This document shows positions 13,711 through 21,186 of a stretch of 25,019 bases of DNA, one piece after another. Within the stretch, counting starts at the first letter, position 1, and every line of letters begins with the position of its first letter. A program made the translations under genes and the position numbers. The notes under the pieces are model-generated. The model was not told where the DNA came from. It did no database searches and was given only the letters and a program-made list of their open reading frames with translations. Source of the stretch: CAZBZG01 sp964496245 (lineage in GTDB: Bacteria; Planctomycetota; SZUA-567); contig CAZBZG010000026.1 in NCBI GenBank assembly GCA_964496245.1, positions 1 through 25,019 on the forward strand, given 5' to 3'.

Positions 13711-13729
13711 TTTCGCCGAGATGGCACAC

Positions 13730-14914
13730 TTATTCCATCGCGGACCCTTCCCCCTCCCGTTTCGGTTGCAGCGTTTCCGGCGCCGCGCCCTTTCCCCAAC
13801 CGAGCCCGAATACACGCCGGATCGACCCCCGGGGACAGGCACGGATGCAATCTCCGCAGGCGATGCACTCGGGCCCGCCTGCTTCCCGGCGTACGTCGAG
13901 TCCCACCGGACAGACCCGGTCGCAGAGACCGCACCCCACGCACGAGTGCGGGTCGACCTGCACGCGGGTCAGGGCAAACGGCGAAGCCAGCGCGTACAGG
14001 GCTCCCAGCGGACAGAGCGCGCGGCAGAACAAGCGGCTGATCAGAATGACGAGAAGGATCACGCTGCCGAAGACCGCGAGGCGCACCGCGTTCTGGCCGG
14101 CCCGGCCGTAGATGCCGTCGGCCTCGCTGTTGCCCCCGAAGTAGCCGGGCAGGTGCGCCGTGAGCGTCCCGTTGGGGCAGACCTTGCAGTAGTAGAGGCC
14201 GTACCGCGGCGTCTGGACGATGCGGCTCTGCGGCATCTCCAGCGTCAGGTCGCCTTCGGCGAGGCGGTTCGGAATCGTGAACGTCGGCAGCGTCTTCTTT
14301 GCACCCGGGTCAACGATCACATCCCCATACACGATCGCCTCCGGCACCCGCCACACCTCCTCGCCCGTCTCAGCCTTGCGATAGACCGGGATGACCTCCA
14401 CGCCTTCGACCGGCGTGGTTCCACGATTGGCGACCCGCACCTGCACGCGGATATCGCTGCCCTCTTCGTTGACAACCGGCTTCTCCGCTTCGAGGTACCC
14501 CAGGGGCTCGAACCCCAGCAGATACGGAAAGAGGAAGACCAGCAGCGCCAGAAGCACGTACTTGAGGTACCGGAAGAGGCGTGGCATGCGCAGCTTGGGC
14601 GACGGAATGCAATGGAGCAGATCCTGAAAGAGACCGAACGGACAGGCGTAGCCGCAGACGAGCCGGCCCAAGGCCACGCCCACGGCCAGCACAATGGCGA
14701 GCGCGAGAACCGGCAGTTCGCGCACGCCCGCCCCGAACGCGAGCACCCCCACCGGGCACGCGTGGCTCGCGTACGGACACCCGTGGCAATTGAAGCCGTA
14801 GGAGCACACACCCCGCAGGTCCACCCCAACGGCGCGCAGGTTGAGGATCCCGGCGCTCAGGAAAGCGACATAGGTCCGCGTTCGCTGAAACAGCCCCGCT
14901 CGCGGGTCAGGCAT
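13730..14914 (-). CDS. NapH/CcoG-like membrane polyferredoxin (4Fe-4S)
   Basis: A 394-residue integral membrane iron-sulfur protein. The N-terminal part has a Cys cluster (Cys37, 43, 46, 53 in GVCSYGFNCHGCPYASHACP). TM segments follow, with the paired VCGYACPFG (87-92) and LFCRALCPLG (296-303) motifs of the NapH/MauN/RdxA group. The C-terminus holds two 4Fe-4S ferredoxin motifs (Cys325, 328, 331, 335 and Cys350, 353, 356, 360). Residues about 140-245 are an inserted beta-rich domain (VQVRVANRGTTPVEGVEVIP resembles a CARDB/Ig-like fold), presumably extracytoplasmic, followed by CKVCPNGT. Relatives pass electrons between the quinone pool and periplasmic or cytoplasmic acceptors. The ATG at 14912-14914 has an AGAGGA site. 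As last gene of the selD operon it may supply electrons for selenium or thiol chemistry; that is inference. Confidence 0.88.
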   Translation of the reverse strand: MPDPRAGLFQRTRTYVAFLSAGILNLRAVGVDLRGVCSYGFNCHGCPYASHACPVGVLAFGAGVRELPVLALAIVLAVGVALGRLVCGYACPFGLFQDLLHCIPSPKLRMPRLFRYLKYVLLALLVFLFPYLLGFEPLGYLEAEKPVVNEEGSDIRVQVRVANRGTTPVEGVEVIPVYRKAETGEEVWRVPEAIVYGDVIVDPGAKKTLPTFTIPNRLAEGDLTLEMPQSRIVQTPRYGLYYCKVCPNGTLTAHLPGYFGGNSEADGIYGRAGQNAVRLAVFGSVILLVILISRLFCRALCPLGALYALASPFALTRVQVDPHSCVGCGLCDRVCPVGLDVRREAGGPECIACGDCIRACPRGSIRRVFGLGWGKGAAPETLQPKREGEGSAME

Positions 14915-14989
14915 GCGGAAGTCCTCTGCGGCGGCCGGCGGGGATCAGGGTGAGGGGGCCGCGCGCCGCGCGGCCGGAAGCGCCTACCC

Positions 14990-15253
14990 TCATGTCGGGC
15001 AGTCGTCGAGCGTGGCGGATTCCGGCACGCGCTGACTGTGCGTGTCGTAGAGTACGTCGCCCCGCCGTTCATACCGGTCCACGGTCGCCCCGCGGGTGAA
15101 CGCGCTTCCTGAGATTTGTTCGGGCGCGTCGTCGGTCCGCGAGCGGACCTCATGCCACTCGCGCAGCAGGCCATACAGAAGCAGCAGCAGGACCCCGCAC
15201 ACGGCGAGCGCACGGGCGATCGGCCACCATCGCGATCTCTCTCCGCTCGGCAT
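14990..15253 (-). CDS. Small single-TM protein in the selD operon, function unknown
   Basis: An 87-residue protein. A basic N-terminus (MPSGERSRWWP) is followed by one TM helix (ALAVCGVLLLLLYGLL), then a polar, probably extracytoplasmic tail of about 55 residues ending TLDDCPT. A GGAGG site sits 7 nt before the ATG, stronger than those of its neighbours, which supports a real gene. It lies 70 nt after selD and 75 nt before the polyferredoxin gene on the same strand. The stop is TGA followed one codon later by TAG, so no Sec extension is possible. I recognise no family. Its position suggests an accessory subunit of the polyferredoxin. Confidence 0.65.
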   Translation of the reverse strand: MPSGERSRWWPIARALAVCGVLLLLLYGLLREWHEVRSRTDDAPEQISGSAFTRGATVDRYERRGDVLYDTHSQRVPESATLDDCPT

Positions 15254-15301
15254 CCTCAGACCTCCGGCCGCATCGGCCTCCCGCTCACCCTCGTTTCCGC
15301 T

Positions 15302-15321
15302 GGCCTCGCAGGCGCGAGGCC
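15302..15321 (-). terminator. Perfect hairpin directly after the selD stop codon
   Basis: Inverted repeat GGCCTCGC / GCGAGGCC (8 bp) with loop AGGC on the plus strand, starting 2 nt past the selD TAG. There is no T-run on the minus-strand RNA. More likely a partial terminator or mRNA 3'-end stabiliser that adjusts expression of the two downstream genes than a full stop. Confidence 0.35.
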
Positions 15322-15323
15322 GC

Positions 15324-17000
15324 CTATTTGCGCTGCAGCAATTCCTTGTAGAACATGCTGACGCTCGCACCGCCGAACGCCACACCGAGCGCGGCCGCTT
15401 CGCCGAGCTCTTCGTCGGTGGCGCCCGCCTCGCGCGCAGCCTTGGTGTTCAGCTTGACGCAGGTCGCACACTGGGTCACGACCGAGAGCGCCAGGGCCAT
15501 GAGCTTCTTGGTCTTGGCGTCCAGCGCGCCGGCGCCGAAGGCCTGGGCGCTGAAGGCCTGGAACGCCTCGGCCGCAGCCGGCGGCAGGGGCGCGAGGAAT
15601 CCGCCCGTTTCGGCCGCCGTCCCTGCGGGAGATGCAGCCGCAGAAGCATCGGGGGCTGGCGCTGCGGCCGCCGCATCTGGCGAAGCACAGCAGCTGCTGC
15701 CGCCCTCCTCGCCGGACAGCGTCGCGCCGGGTGCGGCAACGGACGCGGGCTCTGCAGCCCCGACCGGTTCGGGCCGGATGGGCGTCCAGGACTCTGCCTG
15801 GCGGGTGGTGACGCGGATGCAGCCGCCTGCGCACGCTTCGGGTACGCGCCCGATCATGGCCGCGTGCGCCACCCCCTCTGCCCGCAGTCGCTGCACGTAC
15901 GCTTCGGCCTGTTCTTGGGGCAGGAAGACGAGGAGGCCGCCCGAGGTCTCCGGGCAGAAGAGCGTCGAACACTGGGCATCGGTCAACCCGCTGAAGTCCA
16001 GCAATGCCGGATCGCACGCCTCGCGGTTGCGCTCCACCGCCCCCGGGAACACATCGCGCCGGGCGAGCTCCTGCACGGGGCTGAAGAACGGAATGGCGTC
16101 GAACTCGATCTCAGCTGCTACGTCGCTCGTGCGCACGATCTCCAGCATATGCCCCAACAGCGAGAACCCGGTGACGTCCGTGGCTGCGTGCGCGCCCGCT
16201 TCCTGCAGGCCTGCGCCGGCAGCCGCATTGAGCGCCGCCATGCTCGCAGCCGCCTCGTCCATGGCTGCGTCATCCGCCCGGCCGATCTGATGGCCGAACG
16301 CTACGATCCCCACGCCCAGCGGTTTGGTGAGCACGATGGCGTCGCCCGGCTGGGCGCCGGTGTTCGTGACGAACCCGCCGGCCGGGGCGGTCCCGAGCAC
16401 GGCGAAGCCGCACTTCACCTCTTCGTCATTGATGCTGTGTCCGCCGACCACGGGCACGCTCGCAGCCTTGAGCGTCTCGATGCCGCCGCGCAAAATCTCG
16501 GCCATGGTCTTCCGCGGCAGGCTGTGGATGGGAAACCCGATGATCGAGAGGGCCGCCTGGGGCACCGCCCCCATGGCATAAATGTCGCTCACCGAGTTGG
16601 CAGCTGCAATGCGGCCGAACGTAGCCGGATCATCCACTGAGGGCGCGAACACGTCCACCGTCAGCACGGTGGCGGTCTTGTCGTCGAGCAGGATGACGCC
16701 GGCGTCGTCCCCCGCGCTCGTGCCCACGACTACGCGAGCGTCCTCGATGGCGGGCAAGCCCGCGAGCACGGCGCGAAGATCGGCTTTGCCGATCTTGCTC
16801 GCGCACCCAGGGCTGCGCACGGTTTCGGTAAGCCGCACGGTCTCTGCGGCCACGGGCAGCCGCTCGCCCGCGCACTCGCAGACGTTTTGCTCCTTGAAGA
16901 GGTCGCACGGACAGGGTTTGCGCGGATCGCAGATGCAGTGTCCCAGCGCCATGGACCGTTGCATGGTGCGCTTGCGGCGTTCGCGCTGCTCTGGGGTCAT
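15324..17000 (-). CDS. selD: Selenophosphate synthase fused to an AhpD/CMD-like domain, with Cys-rich N-terminal extension
   Basis: 558 residues, far longer than typical SelD (~350). Residues 1-50 are an extension with three CxC pairs (Cys22/24, 30/32, 41/43 in GHCICDPRKPCPCDLFKE and NVCECAGE), a plausible metal or cluster site. The SelD enzyme spans about 56-410: catalytic SPGCASKI (Cys66, Lys69), VGTSAGDDAGVI, and GRIAAANSVSDIYAMGAVP. It makes selenophosphate from selenide and ATP. An Ala/Pro-rich linker follows with a Cys-Cys pair (about 437-438, SSCCAS). Residues 466-558 are a carboxymuconolactone-decarboxylase/AhpD-like domain with redox motif CATC (511-514) in SVVTQCATCVKLNTKAA. The start has AGGAG 7 nt upstream and a good promoter. 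The fusion suggests the thiol domain reduces or hands over selenium to the SelD site; that is inference. Confidence 0.95.
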   Translation of the reverse strand: MTPEQRERRKRTMQRSMALGHCICDPRKPCPCDLFKEQNVCECAGERLPVAAETVRLTETVRSPGCASKIGKADLRAVLAGLPAIEDARVVVGTSAGDDAGVILLDDKTATVLTVDVFAPSVDDPATFGRIAAANSVSDIYAMGAVPQAALSIIGFPIHSLPRKTMAEILRGGIETLKAASVPVVGGHSINDEEVKCGFAVLGTAPAGGFVTNTGAQPGDAIVLTKPLGVGIVAFGHQIGRADDAAMDEAAASMAALNAAAGAGLQEAGAHAATDVTGFSLLGHMLEIVRTSDVAAEIEFDAIPFFSPVQELARRDVFPGAVERNREACDPALLDFSGLTDAQCSTLFCPETSGGLLVFLPQEQAEAYVQRLRAEGVAHAAMIGRVPEACAGGCIRVTTRQAESWTPIRPEPVGAAEPASVAAPGATLSGEEGGSSCCASPDAAAAAPAPDASAAASPAGTAAETGGFLAPLPPAAAEAFQAFSAQAFGAGALDAKTKKLMALALSVVTQCATCVKLNTKAAREAGATDEELGEAAALGVAFGGASVSMFYKELLQRK

Positions 17001-17056
17001 CTCGCGGCTCCTGACGATGCGGACGAATGCTCCGAGCAGACCCGATGCTGAACCGA

Positions 17057-17085
17057 AGCGTATCCACGCCCGGCGCCGGCGTCAA
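17057..17085 (-). promoter_or_regulatory. Promoter of the selD operon
   Basis: On the minus strand TTGACG (17080-17085), 17-nt spacer, TACGCT (17057-17062), 56 nt before the selD ATG. The -10 box is identical to that of the selenoprotein gene promoter. Confidence 0.65.
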
Positions 17086-17146
17086 GCGAAAGGTCCGCAA
17101 CCGTGGCGCGCTTTCGAAACGCGACCCTATGCGGTCCGGACGCTTC

Positions 17147-17175
17147 TTGCGCTGCAGCGCCGGACGGGCTACCCT
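17147..17175 (+). promoter_or_regulatory. Candidate promoter of the small gene at 17244
   Basis: TTGCGC (17147-17152), 17-nt spacer, TACCCT (17170-17175). It is divergent from the selD promoter, about 60 bp away, so one intergenic region could control both directions. Confidence 0.45.
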
Positions 17176-17243
17176 ATCCGCAGGAACGGCCTGCGGAGCG
17201 TCCCGCACTCAGCAGCTTCGGGTGCCGAAGACAAGGATCGACC

Positions 17244-17489
17244 ATGCTGATTCTCTCCCGGGCGAAGATCGCGATCGCGCCGCACGCAGCCGGACGCCGC
17301 GTGCGCGTCGAGGGCGTCTGGGCGCGCTACCGCGCGCGGATCGAAGACTTCGTTCACAAGCTGCCGGTCGAGCGGGGCACCGTACGGCTGCGCTCCGGGC
17401 GGATTCTGATGCACGGCGACTTCGACCCCAGCACGGAACAGCGCGTGCGGAATTTCCTGGTGAACGAGTGCCCGGTGAAGGACGGGTGA
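17244..17489 (+). CDS. Small DUF3634-like protein
   Basis: An 81-residue protein: MLILSRAKIAIAPHAAGRRV opens it, followed by a VWARYRARIEDF helix and GTVRLRSGRILMHGDFDPST then EQRVRNFL. The pattern of a first strand, a helix, a GxVRLR strand and a C-terminal helix with QRVRN recalls DUF3634-type proteins, though the usual N-terminal TM helix is absent. The ATG follows AAGGA by 6 nt and has its own promoter. The gene stands between divergent selD and selB. The stop TGA overlaps a GTG that could start another small reading frame. No function is known; the DUF match is tentative. Confidence 0.6.
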   Translation: MLILSRAKIAIAPHAAGRRVRVEGVWARYRARIEDFVHKLPVERGTVRLRSGRILMHGDFDPSTEQRVRNFLVNECPVKDG

Positions 17490-17602
17490 GGGGCGACGAA
17501 GCGCACTGGTTACGACGCGTGGTCCTCCTCCGCCGGCTGCTTGTCAATGACGAGAGCCTGACGGGGACGCCCCGCGAACGGCGCGTGCAGGAGAACGGCT
17601 GA
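17486..17602 (+). CDS. Possible 38-residue ORF overlapping the preceding stop codon
   Basis: The GTG at 17486-17488 overlaps the previous TGA as GTGA, a layout typical of translational coupling. The product begins MRGDEAHWLRRVVLLRRLLV, is rich in Arg and Leu, and ends RRVQENG. A weak GAAGGA site sits only 3 nt upstream. The remaining gap to selB (17603-17757) holds only a promoter. The ORF may be spurious. Confidence 0.25.
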   Translation: MRGDEAHWLRRVVLLRRLLVNDESLTGTPRERRVQENG

Positions 17603-17678
17603 CCCCCGTCCCTCCCGCGGGCTCCAGACCATTGCCGCGTGATGCGCGCCGCACAGGCCGCCGCGGCCCAAGCCGCCC

Positions 17679-17707
17679 TTGTGCCGCAGGTGCGAAGGTG
17701 TTACCCT
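17679..17707 (+). promoter_or_regulatory. Candidate promoter of selB
   Basis: TTGTGC (17679-17684), 17-nt spacer, TACCCT (17702-17707), 50 nt before the selB ATG. Confidence 0.5.
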
Positions 17708-17757
17708 GCAGCTTTTGGGGCACACCAACGGGCGCGCGCCGATCGAGGGAACATCCC

Positions 17758-19683
17758 ATGGCCCCTACGAGGAAACTTGCAAGCATCCTGCCGGTCATGG
17801 TCGGCACCGCCGGCCATGTGGATCATGGGAAGTCCGCGCTCGTCAAACTCCTCACCGGCTGCGACATGGACCGGCATCCCGAGGCCAGGGCCCGCGGCCT
17901 CACCATCGACCTCGGGTTCGCGCCCTGCCGTCTGCCGGGCAACCGCCTGGTCGGCATCGTGGACGTGCCGGGACACGAAGACTTCATCCGGAACATGGTG
18001 GCCGGCGCCGCATCCATCGATGTGCTCCTGCTCATCGTGGCGGCCGACGACGGGATCATGCCCCAGACCCGGGAGCATCTTCTGATCGTCAGGACGCTGC
18101 GCACGCCGCGCGTGCTGGTCGTGGTGACCAAGATCGACCTGGTCGACGCCGACCTCCGGCAGCTCGTGCAGGAAGAGGTCTCTGCGTTCCTGGCCGAGAA
18201 CGGATTTCCCGATGCCCCGGTGCTGCTGGCCAGCAACGTCACCTTTGAAGGCATCGAGGCGGTGCGCAAAAAGCTGATCGAGATCGTGGACGCGGTCGAG
18301 CCCCCGTCCGACCCGCGCGCCTTCCGCATGAACGTGGAACGCGTCTTCTCGGTCAAGGGCTACGGCACGGTGGTCACGGGCGTCCCGACCTCGGGCACGG
18401 TGTCGGTCGACAGCGAGCTGGAGCTCCTGCCCGCCGGCACGCGCCACCGCGTCCGGGCCGTCCAGACCTACAAGCAGGACGCGACCGCAGCGCCGGCCGG
18501 CGCGTGCGCTGCCGTCAATCTGCGCGACCTGGACACGGAAGCGGTCGCGCGCGGCATGACGCTGGCGAGCCCCGGCCTGTACCGTTTCACGTCCGGTTGC
18601 ATCAGCCGCGTGCGGAACGACCATTCCGCACTGGCGCTGAAACGCGTGCAGTCCGTCAAGGTGCACGCGGGTACGGCGAGCGTCAACGGCTCGGTCAAGC
18701 TGATCGGCGCCCAAAGCCTCAAACCGGGCGAGCAAGCCTTTGCCCACATCCGCCTCGCCTCTCCGCTCGTGATGAGCGCGGGCGATCGCTTCGTCCTGCG
18801 CCTGCTCAATCCCGCCACCACCCTGGGCGGCGGAACGGTTCTCAGCGCACAGGACGTTCGGAGCAAATCCAGCGATCCGCATCTCCTTCCCCGGCTGGAG
18901 GAGGCCCGGCGCGCTGCTGAGGCGGGCGATGTCTGGACGAGCGAACTGCTCGCAGGACCGGATCCCGTGCTCGCGGCCGACACCCTCCGCCAGCTGACGC
19001 GCTGTCCGCCCTCACTTGCCGAAGAACGCGTCCGGGCCGCGGAAGCCGACGGCACGCTCACGCGCCTGGGAAGCCAGACCTGGCTGGTCACAGCGCGCCG
19101 GGGCGAGCTCGAGGACCGGGCCGAGAAGCTGGTGGCCCGCTATCACGCGCACCACCCCTACGCATGGGGCATGGATGCAACCGCGGCCGCCCGCGCCTTC
19201 GACGTGCGGGCCGACGCCTTCCAGGCCCTGGCGCGCGTGCTGACCGACGGGGATGCGCTGCGCCTGCGGCACGGCCGTCTCGCGCTTGCAACGTTCGAGC
19301 CCCAACTCACGGCCAGACAGATGCGCTGGCGGGAGGCCATTCTCGAACGCGTGAAGGCAGGGCGCATCGATGCGCCGGCGCGGGGCGACCTGATGGAGGC
19401 GCTCGGCATCCCGGAAAAGGAGATGCGGCTTCTGCAGCGGCTGCTTATCGAAGAGGGCGCGGTCATCTTTCTCGAACCCAACCTCGTGGCTGCCGACGTC
19501 CTTTGCGACTGCCGGCAACAGCTCGAAGCGTTGCTGGCAAGCCAGCCCGTGGTGGGGATCAAGGATTTCCGACAGGCCACGGGCGCCAGCCGCAATCTGG
19601 CGGTGGCCCTGCTCGAGCGGTTCGACAGCGAAGGCTTGACCCGGCGGGTGGAGGGCGGGCGCGTGCGGGCTGACAAGGGTTGA
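17758..19683 (+). CDS. selB: Selenocysteine-specific translation elongation factor
   Basis: GTPase that delivers Sec-tRNA(Sec) to the ribosome at UGA codons followed by a SECIS. 641 residues, close to the usual 610-640. The G domain has GTAGHVDHGKS (G1), the SelB-diagnostic ARGLTIDLGFA switch I, DVPGHEDF (G3) and TKIDLV (G4). EF-Tu-like domains II and III follow (FSVKGYGTVVTG). The C-terminal ~230 residues look like the four winged helices that bind SECIS RNA, ending with LEALLASQPVVGIKDFRQAT. ATG 17758 has a GAGGGA site 8 nt upstream. An internal Met14 (17797) would give the shorter N-terminus seen in many homologs but lacks a ribosome site. The next gene starts within 12 nt. Confidence 0.97.
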   Translation: MAPTRKLASILPVMVGTAGHVDHGKSALVKLLTGCDMDRHPEARARGLTIDLGFAPCRLPGNRLVGIVDVPGHEDFIRNMVAGAASIDVLLLIVAADDGIMPQTREHLLIVRTLRTPRVLVVVTKIDLVDADLRQLVQEEVSAFLAENGFPDAPVLLASNVTFEGIEAVRKKLIEIVDAVEPPSDPRAFRMNVERVFSVKGYGTVVTGVPTSGTVSVDSELELLPAGTRHRVRAVQTYKQDATAAPAGACAAVNLRDLDTEAVARGMTLASPGLYRFTSGCISRVRNDHSALALKRVQSVKVHAGTASVNGSVKLIGAQSLKPGEQAFAHIRLASPLVMSAGDRFVLRLLNPATTLGGGTVLSAQDVRSKSSDPHLLPRLEEARRAAEAGDVWTSELLAGPDPVLAADTLRQLTRCPPSLAEERVRAAEADGTLTRLGSQTWLVTARRGELEDRAEKLVARYHAHHPYAWGMDATAAARAFDVRADAFQALARVLTDGDALRLRHGRLALATFEPQLTARQMRWREAILERVKAGRIDAPARGDLMEALGIPEKEMRLLQRLLIEEGAVIFLEPNLVAADVLCDCRQQLEALLASQPVVGIKDFRQATGASRNLAVALLERFDSEGLTRRVEGGRVRADKG

Positions 19684-19694
19684 AGGGGAACGCC

Positions 19695-20984
19695 GTGAAG
19701 CGCCTCCGCATGGCCATGATGCTGCTCCTTCTGCTTGCGGCCGCAAGCGTAGCGGTCACCTGGTGGTCTCTGGACCGTTTGGATGCGCACCGGCCCCCCC
19801 GCGGGCCCAAGCCCGCTGCGCCGAGCACCCACGCAAATCCGGAGACCAACCGCGAGCCAAGCACGGCCCAGCCTGAGGAGCCGGTTCTTCCATCCCCGGA
19901 GCCCCACGGCCGCCTGCGCACGCTCCAGGGATACCGCGTTCTCACCCTCCAGGGCACACCCGCCCAGATGGGGCGAGCAGCGGGCCGGCTGCTCGGGCCG
20001 ACCATCCGGCGCGTGATCCGCGAGTTCATCCGCGAGGGAATCGCTCGCGATGCAGACGCCTACCGCAACCTGCTCGCAGGAAGCGCCGTCATGGCCGGGC
20101 ATCAGCCGGCCGCGTATCGCGCCGAACTGGAGGCCATGGCGCTCGCCGCAGAAGTCGACTACGAGGATCTGTTGCTCCTGCAGTACCACGGCGACGTGCG
20201 CCGCTGCATCACCGGTCCGGGTGCCGGATCGCTCTGCACAAGTTTCGCCGTGCTCCCGCCAGCCACGGCTGACGAAGTCTGCCTGGTGGGGCGCAATCTC
20301 GACTACTTCGACAACGGCATCAGCGAATACGCGACCGTGCTCGTGCACTACAAACCCGCGGGCAAGATCCCCTTCCTCACCGTCACCTGGGCGGGCATCA
20401 TCAACGGGTGGAGCCTGCTGAGCGAGAAGGGATTGTTCGCCAGCAACAACACGGCCTACGAGGCCCGGCACGAATCCTTGGAAGGCATCTCCACCTGCTT
20501 TCTGCTGCGCCGCATCGTGGAAGACGCGGCCACCCTGGAAGAGGCGCTCCAGATCGTGCGCATTGGCCCCCGCGCCTGCGGCACCAACCTGCTCATCGCC
20601 CAGGGCGCCCCCCCGGACGCCGCGCTCGTGGAGTTCGATCACAAGAATCTTGCGGTGCGCAGACCGGTCCGCGGATTCGTGGGCGCAGCCAACGCATTTT
20701 CCAGCCTGTACCAGGAGCAGCCTGCGCCCCGTTCACCGCGCACCGGCCGATGCGGCCGGGCCTGGGCCATTGTGGAAGAGCACTTCGGCCGTATCACCTT
20801 TGCGACAGAGATCGCCGGCGCCGAGGGCGTGCCCATCCCGAGCATGAATCTCCACTGCGCCACCATCGACGTGACCCGCCGCCGGCTCCGGATAGCCATG
20901 GGTCCGATTCCCGCTTACCGGCTGCCTGCCAAGACGTTTCGTCTGACGCCTTCCGGCGTGACGTCTGATCCTTCCGCGCCCTGA
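19695..20984 (+). CDS. C45-family (acyl-CoA:6-APA acyltransferase-like) Ntn hydrolase, exported or membrane-anchored
   Basis: A 429-residue protein. The N-terminal hydrophobic segment (MAMMLLLLLAAASVAVTWW) is a signal peptide or anchor, followed by a Pro-rich spacer to about residue 70. The catalytic part begins with TPAQMGRAAGRLLGP. The probable autoproteolytic nucleophile is Cys181 in GSLCTSFAV, followed by the family's GRNLDY (199-204) and later SNNTAYEA. Relatives hydrolyse or transfer amides such as acyl groups of beta-lactams or N-acyl amino acids. The start is taken as GTG 19695 after AAGGGGA; TTG at 19680, overlapping the selB stop, is in frame. It is probably co-transcribed with selB, but no functional link to selenium is visible. 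Confidence 0.82.
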   Translation: MKRLRMAMMLLLLLAAASVAVTWWSLDRLDAHRPPRGPKPAAPSTHANPETNREPSTAQPEEPVLPSPEPHGRLRTLQGYRVLTLQGTPAQMGRAAGRLLGPTIRRVIREFIREGIARDADAYRNLLAGSAVMAGHQPAAYRAELEAMALAAEVDYEDLLLLQYHGDVRRCITGPGAGSLCTSFAVLPPATADEVCLVGRNLDYFDNGISEYATVLVHYKPAGKIPFLTVTWAGIINGWSLLSEKGLFASNNTAYEARHESLEGISTCFLLRRIVEDAATLEEALQIVRIGPRACGTNLLIAQGAPPDAALVEFDHKNLAVRRPVRGFVGAANAFSSLYQEQPAPRSPRTGRCGRAWAIVEEHFGRITFATEIAGAEGVPIPSMNLHCATIDVTRRRLRIAMGPIPAYRLPAKTFRLTPSGVTSDPSAP

Positions 20985-21113
20985 CTGGTCCGATTCTTGC
21001 AGGGCTGTCTGCGTGCGGTAGATCGATCCGTGACCGTGTCAGGATGGCACGGACCGGAAGCTGCAGGGAGCTCTGGCCCGGTCAACCTGACGTCGCGTCT
21101 TCTGCACAAGCCG

Positions 21114-21142
21114 TTGACAGAACGGTTTGTTCGCGCTAATCA
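21114..21142 (+). promoter_or_regulatory. Promoter of the queD-panB-mcsA-mcsB run
   Basis: Perfect TTGACA (21114-21119), 17-nt spacer, TAATCA (21137-21142), 44 nt before the queD start. The gap 20985-21186 otherwise shows no gene and no recognisable preQ1 riboswitch. Confidence 0.6.
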
Positions 21143-21186
21143 TAGGGGGTGAGGGGCGTGGCGAGCATTGCGAGAGGAGCTGGATT

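Noticed and set aside
11995..13842. Long minus-strand open frame across tRNA-Sec and selA
   Set aside because: It runs through a tRNA and opposite a secure selA; no motif is visible.
14980..14992. Sec readthrough at the TGA ending the 87-residue membrane protein
   Set aside because: A TAG follows after one codon, so no extension exists.
17487..17561. Sec readthrough at the TGA ending the DUF3634-like gene
   Set aside because: The 23 codons after it have poor coding character and end at another TGA, and no hairpin lies at SECIS distance.
17797..17799. Internal ATG as the true selB start
   Set aside because: It would match the shorter N-terminus of many homologs but has no ribosome site, whereas ATG 17758 has GAGGGA at good spacing. 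Kept as an alternative in the selB entry.
20982..21149. Sec readthrough at the TGA ending the C45-family gene
   Set aside because: The frame stays open for about 54 codons, but composition is not coding-like, it runs through the queD promoter, and no SECIS-like stem follows the TGA.
20985..21186. preQ1 riboswitch upstream of queD
   Set aside because: No preQ1-I or preQ1-II type conserved sequence or pseudoknot pattern was seen; only a promoter and ribosome site.
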